A DNA stretch of 64,000 nt, taken from the NCBI GenBank assembly GCA_963931925.1, contig OZ007582.1, positions 37,291,297 through 37,355,296 on the forward strand. Direction: 5' to 3'. The first letter of the stretch is position 1. Each line of letters begins with the position of its first letter. The stretch is from Onchidella celtica. Taxonomy: Eukaryota; Mollusca; Gastropoda; Systellommatophora; Onchidiidae. Positions 11,663-23,633 of the stretch are shown here, piece after piece. Made by a program: the position numbers and the translations under genes. The notes under the pieces were generated by a model. That model ran no database searches. It saw nothing but the letters and a program-made list of their open reading frames with translations, and was not told the DNA's origin.

Positions 11663-12286
11663 CTGTGGATCGAAAAATGGTTGGTTGTATTGCTACACAG
11701 AGTGTTAAGTCAAATAACAATGTCAGCAAAAGATGTAATAATATGCTGGCCTTATAAACTTGATGTCTGTTGATTGTACTCATTCCATGTCCAGAACAGA
11801 CTCCAGCTGCAGGTACATGTGACCTGTACTATTGAATCTTGCCCTAATTCTGGATTCACAGTCTAATCTCTTCAATGAGATAAACCTAATAGTTTGTCTG
11901 CTGACTACTGTTCCCTCTCTTGTGCAAATTACTCTTCTCACTTCAGCAAATTTTTCTTAAATATTTTTCAGCTTTTCTTTAGTTTTCAGCCTTTATGAAG
12001 GTCCTTAGTGACCAAAAGCCAGAGCAGTTTATTTCATTTTCTTTTCTTTAGAATTTATTGCATGGTTCATTCCATGGTTTGTTTCTAACTGGGGATGTCA
12101 TATTTTAACTTTATGCAAAACCCAGCAGGGGGACAAGTGACACATTTATACAGCTTTCTAAATCTCATGTTAAAATATGAAGATATGGCACACAATGCTT
12201 TTCCTGAATCAAAGCCAGTCTTATGACAGCCTAAGACAACTGCATCTACGACACACAAAAAAGGAGTCCAAAGAAAGATAACTTAC
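11663..12286. other. Intron, nothing recognised
   Basis: 624 bp between exons 14 and 13. T-rich tracts only. Confidence 0.6.
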
Positions 12287-12412
12287 TGGAACAGTCATCC
12301 TGGGGAGTCCTGGTGAAGCCATCAATACAGTCACAGACAAAATTTCCAGGGACATTAACACATTTCTCATTAAGTCCAGTGCAAACACTGCCAGTTAAAC
12401 ATTCATCAATAT
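12287..12412 (-). CDS. Host gene exon 13: EGF_CA domain
   Basis: 126 bp; acceptor TTTCACAG, donor GTAAGT, phases 1 and 1. It encodes DIDECLTGSVC, then EKCVNVPGNFVCDCIDGF and DDC. It is a single-exon calcium-binding EGF module with all six cysteines. Its phase-1 symmetry is the arrangement expected for shuffled EGF exons. Confidence 0.9.
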
Positions 12413-13214
12413 CTGTGAAACAGGCACATATAAGATTGGAAATAAATATAACTGAAGGATAAATCAGATTTTAACATTATATCACTGGCCTCACTGAGAC
12501 ATCTTCAAAGCCACTGAACTTTTATAGATGCTCACTATGCCTACAACTTCACTGACCAGATCAGATATACCTTTCTCTGACACAACTGTGCAAGCTTACA
12601 TAAGACTTTCAACCATTAAAAAAAAAAAAAAGCCCTACAACTTTATTTACACACTACACTAGACGTAAAAGATAAAAAGTATAAAATGTTTAAACAAAAA
12701 AGAATATCTGATGAGCCAGGGAAAACTGTAATTATTGGTTAAATAGTTCATTCACAATGGTGAAAGCACTGCTGCCAGGGCTGTTCAAGATTAATTTTGT
12801 GAATAGGACTGTTCTGTGCTGAGAACAAAATGTCGCATGCTGATATTGCACTTTTGGTCACTTTATTTTGAATATGAATAGCAGAAACGTGTTGCAGAAC
12901 ATCATATCCGTCCCCACATGTGATCAATTGTCTGCACTAGATTTACAAGATTCACAGAAGTAAGAATCATTTTCTTTTTCTGTAGATCTATCGTTAGGTT
13001 CCTTCATTTCATAAACAAAGGAAATGACGGTACATAACAGACTTCATATTGCCATTGACAACAGCTGCTTTCTGTACCATGTTTGACAGCAGTATCCATC
13101 TTTGAAACTTACAATTTCAGCTGAACCACTTTTTCATTCAAAACAGGAGCAACAAAGGGACTGGAAATGGAGTTGTAATCTGGACAACAGCAGCTGCATA
13201 TATGCTGTACCTGT
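12413..13214. other. Intron, nothing recognised
   Basis: Intron sequence between exon 13 and the LINE fragment at 13215. Contains a poly(A) run near 12617. No coding or RNA feature seen. Confidence 0.5.
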
Positions 13215-14045
13215 CACCTGTCGGCTTCATCGTCATCGATGTTAGCTGCTACAGTGGATGCCACGACAAAATCTCCTCCACTCACTCCTGTCCTGAGCTT
13301 TCCTAGTTAGTTCACTTATTTCCAGCTGACTAACTTTCTTGATGTTATCGTGATATGTAATGGGTGGTCTTCCTTGTTTTCTCTTTGTTTCTGTCTTTCC
13401 TTGCAGGATTGATATCATAAGGGCCGTGCTTTTGTTTCGGGCTGCGTGGCCGATGTATGCGAGCCTTCTTTTGTTTATTTCAGGTGTTATTCTTCTGGTG
13501 GTGCCAAGCTGTTCTAAGATGCTGGTATTTGTTCTCCTTTCTGTCCAACTTATTCTGAGTAGCCTTCTGTAAAGCCACATTTCAGCTGCCTCCAATCTTG
13601 TTATGTCTGCCTTTTTGAGTGTCCAGGCTTCACAACCGTATAGTAGGACTGGCCAGATCAAGCACTTAAGTATGTTCACTTTGAGGTCCGTTGGTATGCC
13701 TCTTTCCTTCCAAATGTTGTTTAGTTGAACCATTTTGTGTTTTGCCATTCCTATCCTTGTTTTTGTGTCCTTTGAGCAGCTTCCATCTTGCGATTTATAT
13801 GATCCTAGGTATTTGAAATCAGTCATTTTTTCTAGTGCTGTTGTGTTTACTAGTATCTCCTGGTGTTCATGGTGCCCTGTTCCAGTATGCATGACTTTCG
13901 TTTTCTTAGCATTTAGGTGTAGGCCTGTTGTCCTGCCCGCTTCATCCACTCTGTGCAACACTCTTTTCATGCTGGTGATGTTATCTGACATAAGAGCTAT
14001 GTCGTCAGCGTAGCGAAGGTTTGTGATGTTTCGGCCTCCGATCAT
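13215..14045 (-). pseudogene. 5'-truncated LINE, RT palm to C-terminus (LINE-3)
   Basis: One uninterrupted minus-strand frame ending at 13242 carries the RT active-site box NLRYADDIALM, then HLNAKKTKVM, FKYLGSYKSQDG, WPVLLYGCEAWTLKKAD, LYRRLLRISWTERRTN and a basic tail KRKQGRPPITYHDNIKK. This is the C-terminal half of an EN-RT LINE with no RNase H, of the kind often annotated as craniofacial development protein 2-like. The true element starts near 14045 (IGGRNITNLRY); the codons before it are host intron. It ends near a GATGACGATGAAG sequence, usual for RTE-like 3' ends. It is the same general type as the LINE at 37103-40800. Confidence 0.8.
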
Positions 14046-15312
14046 TGTAGTTTTTGGCAAGAAATTCTTCCAGTAGTCTGCCATTGCTTTCTGAAAGCGC
14101 AGTGCACATACTGTACATTACTGCTAAATATTGATATGGCCAAAATTTGCCTCTAAATGTTCATGGTTTTTGTTCTTGTATGCAGAGAAACAACTGGCTA
14201 CCTAAATTACAACATCTATGTTCTGGACAGTCCCAAATATTCTGGGCCAGTACAGTAGTTAAGATGTTAGGGGAAATATCAGTTGGAAATCGAATACCAA
14301 ACATCAGAAAATCTGCATTAGTGGGCAGATTCAAGATTCCACAGAATAGACGAAAGAAGTGGACATCCAGAAAAAGGCAGAAAAGTGAGATCCCTGTAAT
14401 GCAAAAATGTATTAAATATTGAGACAACTCATTTTCTTTACATTCAATTAAATATTTGACAAGTGACTAATCTGGTCGAAGCAATCATTAAGCCTTCATA
14501 AAGTTGAAGTCATACAGAAAAATACCAGAGACGAGCAGAGGTACCCAGCAATGTTCGGAATAAATTTGCTGCTCCCCCCCCCCCCCCCACCCCCACTCCG
14601 TCTTTTTCTCCTTTATGATCTGACACCAATTCTGGTTCGATCTCCTACAGTGTGCATGTGTGAGAGACTTAGAGGAAACAGCAATACATCACAGGCAGAA
14701 TGGTTCTACTGAACTGCAGTTCACGATATAACAGTGTAACTGCCAAATACTAAAATCTTTATTTACTACAAACTATGATTTTAATATGACCATTATCTGC
14801 CTTGGACCTCATGGTTTGTAGTGGTATTTTTATTTAATGGAGGAATAACGTTCTTTCTGAGAATAGGTGTGACATCATACCCTTATCCTTGACTGGCCTA
14901 GAGCAGTTCCACAGCAGTTGTGCACACAGTCTTCCTTCAATGGTATCGATATTGAAAAATTACAATTCAGCCAATTTCAGTCTGAACTGAAATCACACTT
15001 GGCCAATAAAGATACCATTTTCATAACCAGATCCCTCAGCCCCTGTAACCTGCATAACAGTTGGAGAAACTGGGTCATAAATAAATTATAACATTTGGGT
15101 AAAACTGTCTCTCTCTTTCTATCTCATATGTTTTTTTTCTCTCTCTCTCCCGCTCTGACTCTCTCACTTTCTCTCAATCTCTCCTGTTTCTTCCAGTTAT
15201 CAGAAATTGTAGCGATTCGGGATAAAGCTTCGTCGTGCTCTTTCTGTACGTCTCTCAACTTTTTCTCTTTGTCTCCTCAGGTTTGGCCTCTCTCGGTGTT
15301 TGCGTGTCTCAC
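14046..15312. other. Intron with C-run and CT-rich tract
   Basis: Upstream part of the intron between exons 13 and 12. It holds a run of about 15 C at 14575-14589 and a CT-rich low-complexity stretch at 15105-15180. Open frames at 14147-14427 on both strands have no protein features. Confidence 0.55.
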
Positions 15313-15450
15313 CTGTGCACTCTGCTGTTTGGGAAAGCCGCTGATATCCCTGCACACAGTCACAGGTAAAACTACCTATGCCACCCACTAAGTTGGTACA
15401 TGTGGATAAGGCTGAACAAACTGTCCGTCTAGCTGAACATTCATCGATAT
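15313..15450 (-). CDS. Host gene exon 12: EGF_CA domain
   Basis: 138 bp; acceptor TTTTCTTCAG, donor GTGAGA, phases 1 and 1. It encodes DIDECSARRTVC, then LSTCTNLVGGIGSFTCDC, GYQRLSQTAEC. It is the first EGF_CA after the SEA-like region. The spacing between the third and fourth cysteine carries an unusual GGIG insertion. Confidence 0.9.
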
Positions 15451-16714
15451 CTGAAGAAAAACGGACAGAAAGTGAAACCAGAACTGCCTCCAAATTCTAA
15501 AGAATTGTTTCAATGGTTTCTGGCATTACCATCATGTCTAGGAAGGGCAACTTTATGCAGGGACTTAATGTGGAAAAAGCCACTTGAATGAGATGGTTGG
15601 TCACAACAGATCTAAGTTTTCATGCATTTCACTATATTCTGTAGTAAGACATTTTCTTATGTATAGTAATATATGTTATTGTAATGAAAATGAGGTGTCT
15701 TGTTTCATTCAAAAAAAAGCAAACAAAAGAAATTTCAATTTGGGGGGGGGGCACACTAAATCATCAGTCATTTTTTCATAGGCCTGTTTTTTTTTTTTTT
15801 TATACCCTTTTTGTTTGTGTACTTTTCATTTCAAACACTAAATTTAGCATCAATCTAAAAAATTCAGTAAAATTTTTTTAAAAAATCAAGTACTGTGCAT
15901 TAGAACTAGACAAATGGGGAACTTTTATGTAATGCTTCAGGTCTTATTTCACCAGCAATAACACCAGTGCACAGTATGGAAGAAGATGTGACCAGCAGTA
16001 ACCACGATTTGGTGCCTACAAAAAGTCTATGCCCAGAAAATGAGAACTCCAGTTTGCATTCTCCAAGATAATGGCAGGTATGGTTTAGGAAAGAGATTAG
16101 CACATGTTTTTTATGTACATGACAGCCTTGGGCTTGACCTCAAGAAAAACAAATTGCCTACGTCTGACTTTGGCTGATAAAAGGTAATCTCATTCATTCA
16201 ATAATAATCTCGTTCAATCAATACAGAAAACTTCTGTCATTATATCCACAACACTGGAACATACAACATTTGGTGGAAACAGCAGAAAACCTCATTCTTC
16301 ATCTTTCACAGACACAAACATTATCTTACCACACAGGCTTTCAACTTTAGAATCAGCTCAAAGGGTGACATCATGAAATTTTCAAGGATAAGCAAACCAA
16401 ACAAAAAGGTAAAAAAAATCAGCACTGAAAATCTTTTTTAATCAGGTTGTGCTTCAAACTGTAAAAAGATTCTCATTCAATATTCCAGCGACTTATCATG
16501 TAAGTAAGTGTTTTTGTTTCTCTCTCTCACTATCCCTCTGTGTTTGTGTGTGTCTCTGTTTCTTTCTTCAGGAAAATTGTATCATTTTGGTCTTCTTACG
16601 CAAGGCTTTGCTATATAGAACTTTTTCTTTTTGCCACAATTTGAATTTGTTTCAAGCCTTGCTGCAACTCCACTGTTTTTCTTTGTTTTTTTTTAAAAAA
16701 TAATATTTACTCAC
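15451..16714. other. Intron, low-complexity tracts only
   Basis: 1264 bp between exons 12 and 11, with T, A, G and CT/GT-rich runs (for example 15790-15800 and 16517-16565). No gene seen. Confidence 0.6.
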
Positions 16715-16908
16715 CAACTATATTAGAATTGCTCATGGCATCATCTTCATTCACAAACATGTTTAATGTTTTGATGGTGGATGCAGGTCCTGCTACCAAG
16801 ATGACATAGCGAGTGGTGTAAAACCTGGAGTAGATCTCAAATCCAAGGAAACTGTACATGTCTAAGCTCACATCGGATGTGTAGACCAAAGGCACAATCA
16901 CTACAACT
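16715..16908 (-). CDS. Host gene exon 11: end of SEA-like region
   Basis: 194 bp; acceptor TTTTGACCACAG, donor GTGAGT, phase 2 in and phase 1 out. It begins VVVIVPLVYTSDVSLDMYSF, continues FEIYSRFYTTRYVILVAGP and ends NSNIV before the EGF_CA of exon 12. The hydrophobic VVVIVPLVY strand after the GASGSNE turn is what one expects for the second half of a SEA fold, though the canonical GSVVV autocleavage motif is altered. The later part has no family I recognise. Confidence 0.85.
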
Positions 16909-18058
16909 CTGTGGTCAAAATATATAAAAAGAAGTCAGAACTACAAAGGCACGGGATAACAACAAGATATTATTGCACTCATTATTTGAATACATCGGCA
17001 AATGACGTTAAACACATCATCAGTGTGCCAAAGTAATGGCCAGTCCCATTTTCCATAGTTTCCTGACAAGTGAATTAAACTGCTTCTCAAGGCAAATGCC
17101 TATCTTATGGTGTCAGTTGTTAAGATTATCATTCCATGCATCAAATGAGGCAGACTCAGCAGTGTGTATGGATTAATGCGTATGTGCATTTGTTTGAATG
17201 ACCGTGTTGGGCTTGACCTCAAGGAAGACATGAAAGGCAGTGCAATTTTGGCCTGTGTCCACAGACAATTACATCAGCACAGTGACCAAATATAAAAAAT
17301 TAATAATCCTTTTTAGAAGATTACCTTTCCTTTCATTATGAAAAAGAAACTGCAACACTGCAGTATATTTGTTTTTTCTACTCCTTCAAAATATTTTAAC
17401 TTTTATTGATGTCATCTTCAAAATATCACTCTTAATTCATAGAAGCTTTGGACACTACACAAAATTCATTTTCAGATAATCTTCATCTTCCACTTATGAC
17501 ATTCATTGTTTCACCAAATTTTGGCAAGTAGATTTTAAAGTAAATATTTAAAAGTAAGACAGGATATCATCTGACCCTGCAGGAAATATCATTACATAGA
17601 TCTAATCTTGGCATGGCCTAAGACTGACAATGAAAGGCATCCAAAAGGTGTAATTCAAATAGATGGACCAGCTATATAATATGAGCCTCTCACTGAAGTT
17701 TGATGACACATAATGGCCCTGTCATGAAGCTGCACAAACATAGTCACACAAATGATGACAATTCTTTTTCACCAAATATTCTATGAACTCCTTGACTTCA
17801 TTCGATCCTTGCTACTGATTAAAGGGGAATTGCTTATTTACAATGAAAAATGTATTAAAGATGTAAAAAAAAATAATTTCAACTAAAACAACAGTACTTT
17901 TCTTTTACTGCAAAATTACATCCTCAACACTTGTGTGGTTTCATGAAAGTGCCAGTGATTAAGATCTCACATTAACCCAAAATGCTACAATCAATCTTCC
18001 TTTCCACAATGTCAGAAAATAAGCTACTGTTAAAAACAGAAAAAAATGAAAAACTTAC
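16909..18058. other. Intron, nothing recognised
   Basis: 1150 bp of AT-rich intron between exons 11 and 10; no repeat, RNA gene or frame of interest. Confidence 0.55.
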
Positions 18059-18082
18059 TCATTTGACCCTGATGCTCCATTC
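18059..18082 (-). CDS. Host gene exon 10: 24-bp micro-exon
   Basis: Acceptor TTATTACTAG, donor GTAAGT. The 24 nt enter and leave in phase 2 and supply NGASGSNE between exon 9 and exon 11. It is accepted because exon 9 ends AT and exon 11 begins with one nucleotide completing GA, so both joins are in frame and give a loop before the VVVIVP strand. Skipping it would also keep the frame, so alternative inclusion is possible. Confidence 0.7.
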   Translation of the reverse strand, partial: EWSIRVK

Positions 18083-18484
18083 CTAGTAATAATAAAAAAC
18101 AAAAAAAAGAAGGAGAGAGTTAGTAAAAACGGCAGCAAAAAACAACTAAAGAAACACTTGGCAAAACAAATCCCTGACCAAAAATCCTTTATGAGTGACA
18201 AACCATAGATCTGGTCACTGCTGTGTTGAACTAATTGTCGTCAATATTGATAGTGGAGGATTGGCTAGTACATTTACATTTGACGATCTGCCGCAACGGG
18301 AGAACAAAGACGGTGATTTGTGACTCTATTCCTCAAAGAAGTAATTAAATTGCAAAGAATCAAACGGAATATAAATTTAAAAACTTCATATACCAAAAAC
18401 AAAGGATTATTATATGCATTTCTCACGAGAAATAAAATCTAAAAAGAAAAGTAATCATAATTGTATTATAATAAAAAAAAAATG
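18083..18484. other. Intron, nothing recognised
   Basis: Intron between exons 10 and 9, left of the SINE fragment. Confidence 0.5.
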
Positions 18485-18650
18485 AGTAGCGGGAGTATAT
18501 TGGTAGGATCGGGTACCTAGTCTTCTCGGATGAGGACGAAAAAATTCGGAGGGCCCGGGTGCACGTTGCTCACGTTAAAGATATCTTGGCAGTTCGAAAT
18601 CGAAAAGAGCAGGCCGGACAGGCCGCTGCCCGGGCAAAATTAAATAAAAT
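18485..18650 (+). mobile_element. tRNA-derived SINE, body only (copy 1)
   Basis: The block from taggatcgggtacctagtct through acgttaaagatatcttggca to gccgctgcccgggcaaaatt matches the bodies of the SINEs at 38455-38640 (inverted) and 50440-50608. The tRNA-like head is missing here. It ends in an A-rich (taaa) tail. Confidence 0.8.
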
Positions 18651-19179
18651 TCATCCCTACCATTCCAATTAATTTTCTCTGGTGTCAGATATTCCAACCC
18701 AGTCACTTTTGTATCAAATTACTGTGTTCATTAAAGCTTTCTGCAATCTTTTAAAAATGTTGTATGATGTTATAATACAATGAACTTTCTTTGGCTGATT
18801 TCGTCAATTTCGCCAATGCATGATGGGAGACTGTACTTTTGACTGTACGGCTTGAAAATTACTTAAAGGGGGATGGGGGGATAGAAAAGGAGAGACCATG
18901 GAGTGGGAGGTTGGGACAGAGAGAAAGAAACGCCAATTAAAACAAGACAGAGATTGCGGGTGAGTAGAAATGCAATTTTTGCCCACCGAGTCACTAGTAA
19001 ACCTGGGTTTAGGTGAACAAAAGGAGAAGACACATATAACATAGGTTTGGGTGACTCAATTGCAAGAATAAAAAATGGAGACAACCATGAGTTTGTGTGA
19101 CCCTAAGGCAAGAATGAAAGAAAGAGACATACAAAAATAGAGGACAAGATGGAAACATAGCAATGACAAAGGAACTTAC
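18651..19179. other. Intron, nothing recognised
   Basis: 529 bp, purine-rich on the plus strand at 18870-19150; no feature seen. Confidence 0.5.
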
Positions 19180-19238
19180 ATAACACTGGGTGTCAAGATG
19201 CCAGCATAGTTAGGGAGGCGAGACCTAAAGTAGGCCAT
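19180..19238 (-). CDS. Host gene exon 9: SEA-like helix
   Basis: 59 bp; acceptor TTCTTCCACCAG, donor GTAAGT, phase 0 in and phase 2 out. It encodes MAYFRSRLPNYAGILTPSV, directly following SNVSAAIRDT of exon 8. The predicted amphipathic helix then turn agrees with the middle of a SEA fold. Confidence 0.8.
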
Positions 19239-20143
19239 CTGGTGGAAGAAATCAATGGAAAAAGTTCATAAATCAGTAAGGAAATAAAAATCTCAGTCTA
19301 ATTTATTATGATAAATGGCAATTTTTTTTTCAACCACAGGTAATTCTGCATTCACTTGTGTATTTATGTAATTACGCCACTTTGCCTTGAACACTGTATT
19401 AACTTACTTACATAATTGCATGTATTTCATTCCTGCCATTAATGTTACCTGGAATTGTTAACATAATTACTTCACTCTTGCCATAAATTGTTTACATAAT
19501 TACTTCATTCCCATCATTTAATGTTACCTTATATTATATATATAATTATTTCATTTTTGGAATGATGTTGCCTTAAATAATATGCATAATTACTTAGGCC
19601 AGATGGCCACAAACACTGACCAATTTATTTAAAAATTAACATAATTCCGCAATTTTTTTAATTAACGCTGTATTATTTTATTAATTTACATAAGTTGTTT
19701 ACTCTTTCCACCAATGCTGCATAAGCATGTTTATTTACCGTATTTAATTACATTCTCCTTAAAAAAAAACAAACAACCTTCCCCCCCCCCCCTCCAAAAA
19801 AAACAACAAAACTCTTGTTTTTTCTTTTCTTGAAGGAGGCTTATAATAGAAAGATTGATTTGTCTTGCCTGTTCCTTTGCATTTTATTGTATCATTTCAG
19901 TATTATTTCCTATGCAAGGCTTTGCTGCATACAACTTTTTCATTTTGTCATTTTTTGACTGAGTTATAACAAAATAAATATCACACACTCCCATTATCTC
20001 AAAATCAAACAAGACATGTGTCCACTCAATAGGTCAACATCCAAATAAATAGTACATGCTTTATAGAACGGGTCCCAATATGAGGTGAGAGTATCCAGCC
20101 CTCTGAATCCTCACATCTTTTTAGATCTGGCACTCAGAATATG
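19239..20143. other. Intron, nothing recognised
   Basis: AT-rich intron with repeated 'ataattactt' wording at 19440-19600 and a C-run near 19785; possible degraded tandem repeat, not resolved by eye. Confidence 0.5.
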
Positions 20144-20155
20144 AAAGTTGCATTT
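20144..20155. repeat. 12-bp target-site duplication (left copy)
   Basis: aaagttgcattt, identical to 23023-23034. Together they flank the LINE at 20156-23022. Confidence 0.9.
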
Positions 20156-23022
20156 CATCATTGCCTTTCTCACCTTGGATCAGGGTATAGGCCACCAACA
20201 AACACTTTCCATCCCTCTCTATCATGGGCCAGTCTCTTTACATTATTCCAAGTCTTTCCGCTTCGTTGCACATCATTTTCTCTGGCTCTTCTCCACGTTC
20301 CGCGCGGCCTTCCTCTTGATCTCTTGCCCTGGGGATTCCAATCCAATACCTTCTTCGTGATGCTGTTTCCTGGCCTCCTGAGAGTGTGGCCGATCCATCT
20401 CCATCGCCTCCTACCAATTTCCTCTCTGACTGGGCTCTGTCTTGTTCTTTTCCATACAGTTTCATTGCTGACCTTGTCTGTCCATCTGATCTTAAGTAGC
20501 TTCCTCAAACATCTGTTGATGAAAACTTGGATTCTCTTTATGCAGGCCTGGGATGCATTCCAAGTCTCACATCCATACAACAGGACTGACTTCACGTTCG
20601 AGTTGAATATCCTCAGCTTTGTTTTTAGAGATATATCCTTGGTTCTCCAAATCTTGCTTAAGGACGTAAAAGCTGCCTGTGCCTTTCCAATTCGTGCTTT
20701 GACTTCTGCCTCTGTTCCTCCCTTATTGTCAATGATACTACCAAGATAGCAGAAGGACTCTACATCTTCCAGTGGTTGATCTCCTACTCTGACTTGTGCG
20801 CTTGGGGGTGCAACAATTTTTAGGACCTTCGACTTCGCAGGATGTATCCTCAATCCAATAGATTCTGAAATTTTGTTTAGAGCTGTAGTCTTTGCTTGCA
20901 TCTGGTCGTGTGTGTGCGACAATAGTGCCAAGTCATCTGCAAAATCTAGATCGTCCAGCTGTGTCCATGGGGTCCATTGTATGCCATTTCTTCCTCCACT
21001 GGTGGTTTCTTTCATAAGCCAATCAATCACCAGGACAAACAGAAATGGGGACAGCAAACAACCCTGCCTAACACCAGTCTTGATATCAAAGCTGTCAGTA
21101 AGCTCGCCATCGTGTACGACTCTGCAACTTGTCCCCTCGTACATGCTCTTGATAAGGTTCACCATCTTCTCTGGGATTCCATAATGTCTCAATATTCTCC
21201 ACAGTGTTTCTCTATCGATGCTATCAAAGGCCTTCTCGTAGTCAAGGAAGTTCACTATCAGTTGGGAGTTCCACTCTAGCGACTGCTCTACTATGATTCT
21301 CAGCGTGGCGATCTGGTCGGTGGTTGATCGATTACTCCTGAAACCAGCTTGCTCCTCACGAAGTTTTGGGTCTGTTGCATTCTGTATTCGCTTGAGAATA
21401 ATCCGGTTGAAAACCTTTCCTGGGATGGAGAGAAGTGTGATTCCTCTGTAGTTACTACAATTGCTGAGGTCCCCTTTTTTTGGAAGCTTCACGAGGTGTC
21501 CTTCCTTCCAGTCCTTTGGAAACTTGCCTCCGATCCAAATCCTCGAGAATAGCGAGTGCAGACCCTCTGCAGCCCCAGCAGAATCTGCCTTCAGCGCCTC
21601 TGGTGGGATCTGATCTGGTCCAGCTGCCTTGCCTCGATTTAACTGCTTTATGGCATCATTAATCTCTGCTTTAGTCGGAGGGTCGCAACTGATCGGTAAA
21701 TCATTTCTTGCGGGTAGAATGTCGGGTGGGTTGCTTGGTGGAGGTCTGTTCAAGAGGCTGTTAAAATGTTCTATCCATCTTTTTGCCTGAGCTTCCTTTC
21801 CAAAAATAGCCTTCCTGTTGTAATCCTTGACAGGAACTTCAGGTTTTCCATATTTTCCAGCAAGAGTCTTTGTAGTCTGGTAGAGGATCCTCATGTGTCC
21901 TCCTGTTGCTGCCTTCTCTGCTTTCTCTGCTAACATTCCTATGAACTCCTCTTTGTCTTTTTTAATTGATTTTTTGACCTCTTTAGCTGATGCTCGGTAC
22001 TCTTCCTGGTTACTAACTCTTGAGCTTCTTGTACGACTTGCATTTACCTGTTCTTTTAGGTCTCTTCTTATCCTTATCAAGTCCAGTGATTTTTGACTGA
22101 TCCATTCCTTGTGTTCCACTTTATTTTCCCCAAGAACATCCTGGCATGTCGATGTAAATACTCCTTTTACCTTAGCCCAGTGAGTCTCCAAATCTACTGT
22201 CTCTTCGAGGTCAACAAGGGGTTTGAATCTATTCCTCAGTGTCAGCTGGAACTCTTCCTTCTTGTCTCCATCCAGAAGGTTCACTTGAAACTTTCTCCTC
22301 TTTGTTCCTGCTCTGGTACCTTGTTTCTTGAGGCGGAGTTTGAGTCTTGCCAGCAGCATGTGATGGTCAGATCCAACATCAGCTCCTCTCTGTACTATGA
22401 CATCCTCCAGTGAGCGTCTGAATCGTCGGGTGATGCAAAAGTGGTCAATCTGGTTTTCAGTTACTCCATCCGGTGAAATCCAAGTGGCCTTATGGATCCT
22501 CTTGTGTGGGAATACTGAACCTCCAATCACATAGCTGTTAAATGCGCAGAAACTTGCAAACCGCTCTCCATTCTCATTCATTTGTCCCAAACCATTGCAC
22601 CCCATAATGTCCTCATACCCTGTATTGTCCTGTCCTATCTTGGCATTGGCGTCTCCCATTATAATGTTCACATCTTTTCTTGGCAATGTGTCAACTATTT
22701 CCTGAAGCTGGTTGTAGAAATCGTCCTTGTCCTCATCGGTTGCTTCATTTGTTGGGGCGTATATCTGCACAATGTTCATGTTGATGTTCTTGTTCTTTGT
22801 AGTAAATGATGCCAATATAATTCTCCTTCCGTAGGGTTCCCATCCCCTCAGTGACCTCTGGGCGTGCTTGCTCAAGATGATCGCTACTCCTTCTGTATGC
22901 TTTTTGTCCTCCCTTCCAGAATACAAAATCTTTTCCCCAGAATTAAGTTGTTTCAGTCCGGACTGTATCCAGCGGGTCTCGCTAACTCCAAGTATGTGCA
23001 GTCTGTATCGCCTCATCTCCAT
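20156..23022 (-). mobile_element. RTE-like LINE, 5'-truncated, open frame (LINE-4)
   Basis: Exact 12-bp target duplications flank it. The frame of about 950 codons (23021 down to 20170) has no stop. The N-terminal part is an AP endonuclease lacking its first strand: LHILGVSETRW, NIVQIYAPTNEA, IIMGDANAKIG, ENQIDHFC and GSDHHMLLARL (catalytic D and H present). RT follows: GKAAGPDQIPPEALK, NYRGITLLSIPGKVFNRII, QAGFRSNRSTTDQI, VNFLDYEKAFDSIDR, GVRQGCLLSPFLFVL and the active-site FADDLALLSH. The C-terminus has LLYGCETWNASQ and RWRWIGHTLRRP, with no RNase H. It sits in the host intron between exons 9 and 8 in the same orientation as the gene. The 5' truncation suggests it cannot make a full endonuclease. 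Clade is tentative. Confidence 0.92.
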
Positions 23023-23050
23023 AAAGTTGCATTTGCCTGTTTTAAAATAC

Positions 23051-23066
23051 CACACACACACACACA
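23051..23066. repeat. (CA)n microsatellite
   Basis: Eight CA units directly between the LINE-4 insertion site and host exon 8. Confidence 0.9.
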
Positions 23067-23079
23067 AAAGGATACTTAC

Positions 23080-23177
23080 AGTGTCTCTAATAGCAGCTGA
23101 AACATTACTAGCAAGGTCTGCATCGTAAGTCATATCTACTGTTATTCTCAGATAGATTTTCCTTGTATCAGGAACAG
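23080..23177 (-). CDS. Host gene exon 8: start of SEA-like domain
   Basis: 98 bp; acceptor TTTTCCACAG, donor GTAAGT, phase 1 in and phase 0 out. It encodes VPDTRKIYLRITVDMTYD and ADLASNVSAAIRDT. The KIYLRITVDMTY strand followed by a helix fits the beginning of a SEA domain. The frame of this exon stays open through its donor and 57 bp of intron into LINE-4, which gives a spurious 1023-codon ORF; the exon should be kept separate from the LINE. Confidence 0.85.
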
Positions 23178-23633
23178 CTGTGGAAAATAGCAAAAGAAGT
23201 GTGTCTGTTTTAATTCTGCAGCTGAGAATGTGATATGCCAAAAGTAATGGAAATAAAGAAAACCGGTGAAGACGAAAGCTTATTCCCCTTTATGGCAAAT
23301 AACCTAAAATTTTCCGAGAGAAAACCAGTGGTATGATCAGCAGCACGAAATGAACACCTGTTGATAAGCCTCCTGCCATTCTAGCTTGGTGACCTGAGAG
23401 GAGTATAATGTCAGTTTATTTCAGCAGTAACAGTGGTGGAAGTTATTGCTGAAATAAGGGGAAAAAAATGTGAAAACATCCAGCACACAGTACTGTGCAC
23501 TTGTGCGCTGTAGTGGGGCAAAATAACCTCCCATCGCCCAAAATGATGGAGTTCATCATGGTTCTTATATGTCTGTTTTTCCTTTGATTGTTCACTCTTA
23601 AACTTGCTCCATAAAAACATTTTTTTTTTTTCG

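Noticed and set aside
14147-14427. Overlapping sense and antisense ORFs of about 90 codons
   Set aside because: Composition is like the surrounding intron, with no domain, splice signals or repeat support.
20170-23241. A single 1023-codon gene
   Set aside because: The first 55 or so codons are host exon 8 plus intron with a GTAAGT donor between; 12-bp target duplications show that the LINE begins at 23022.
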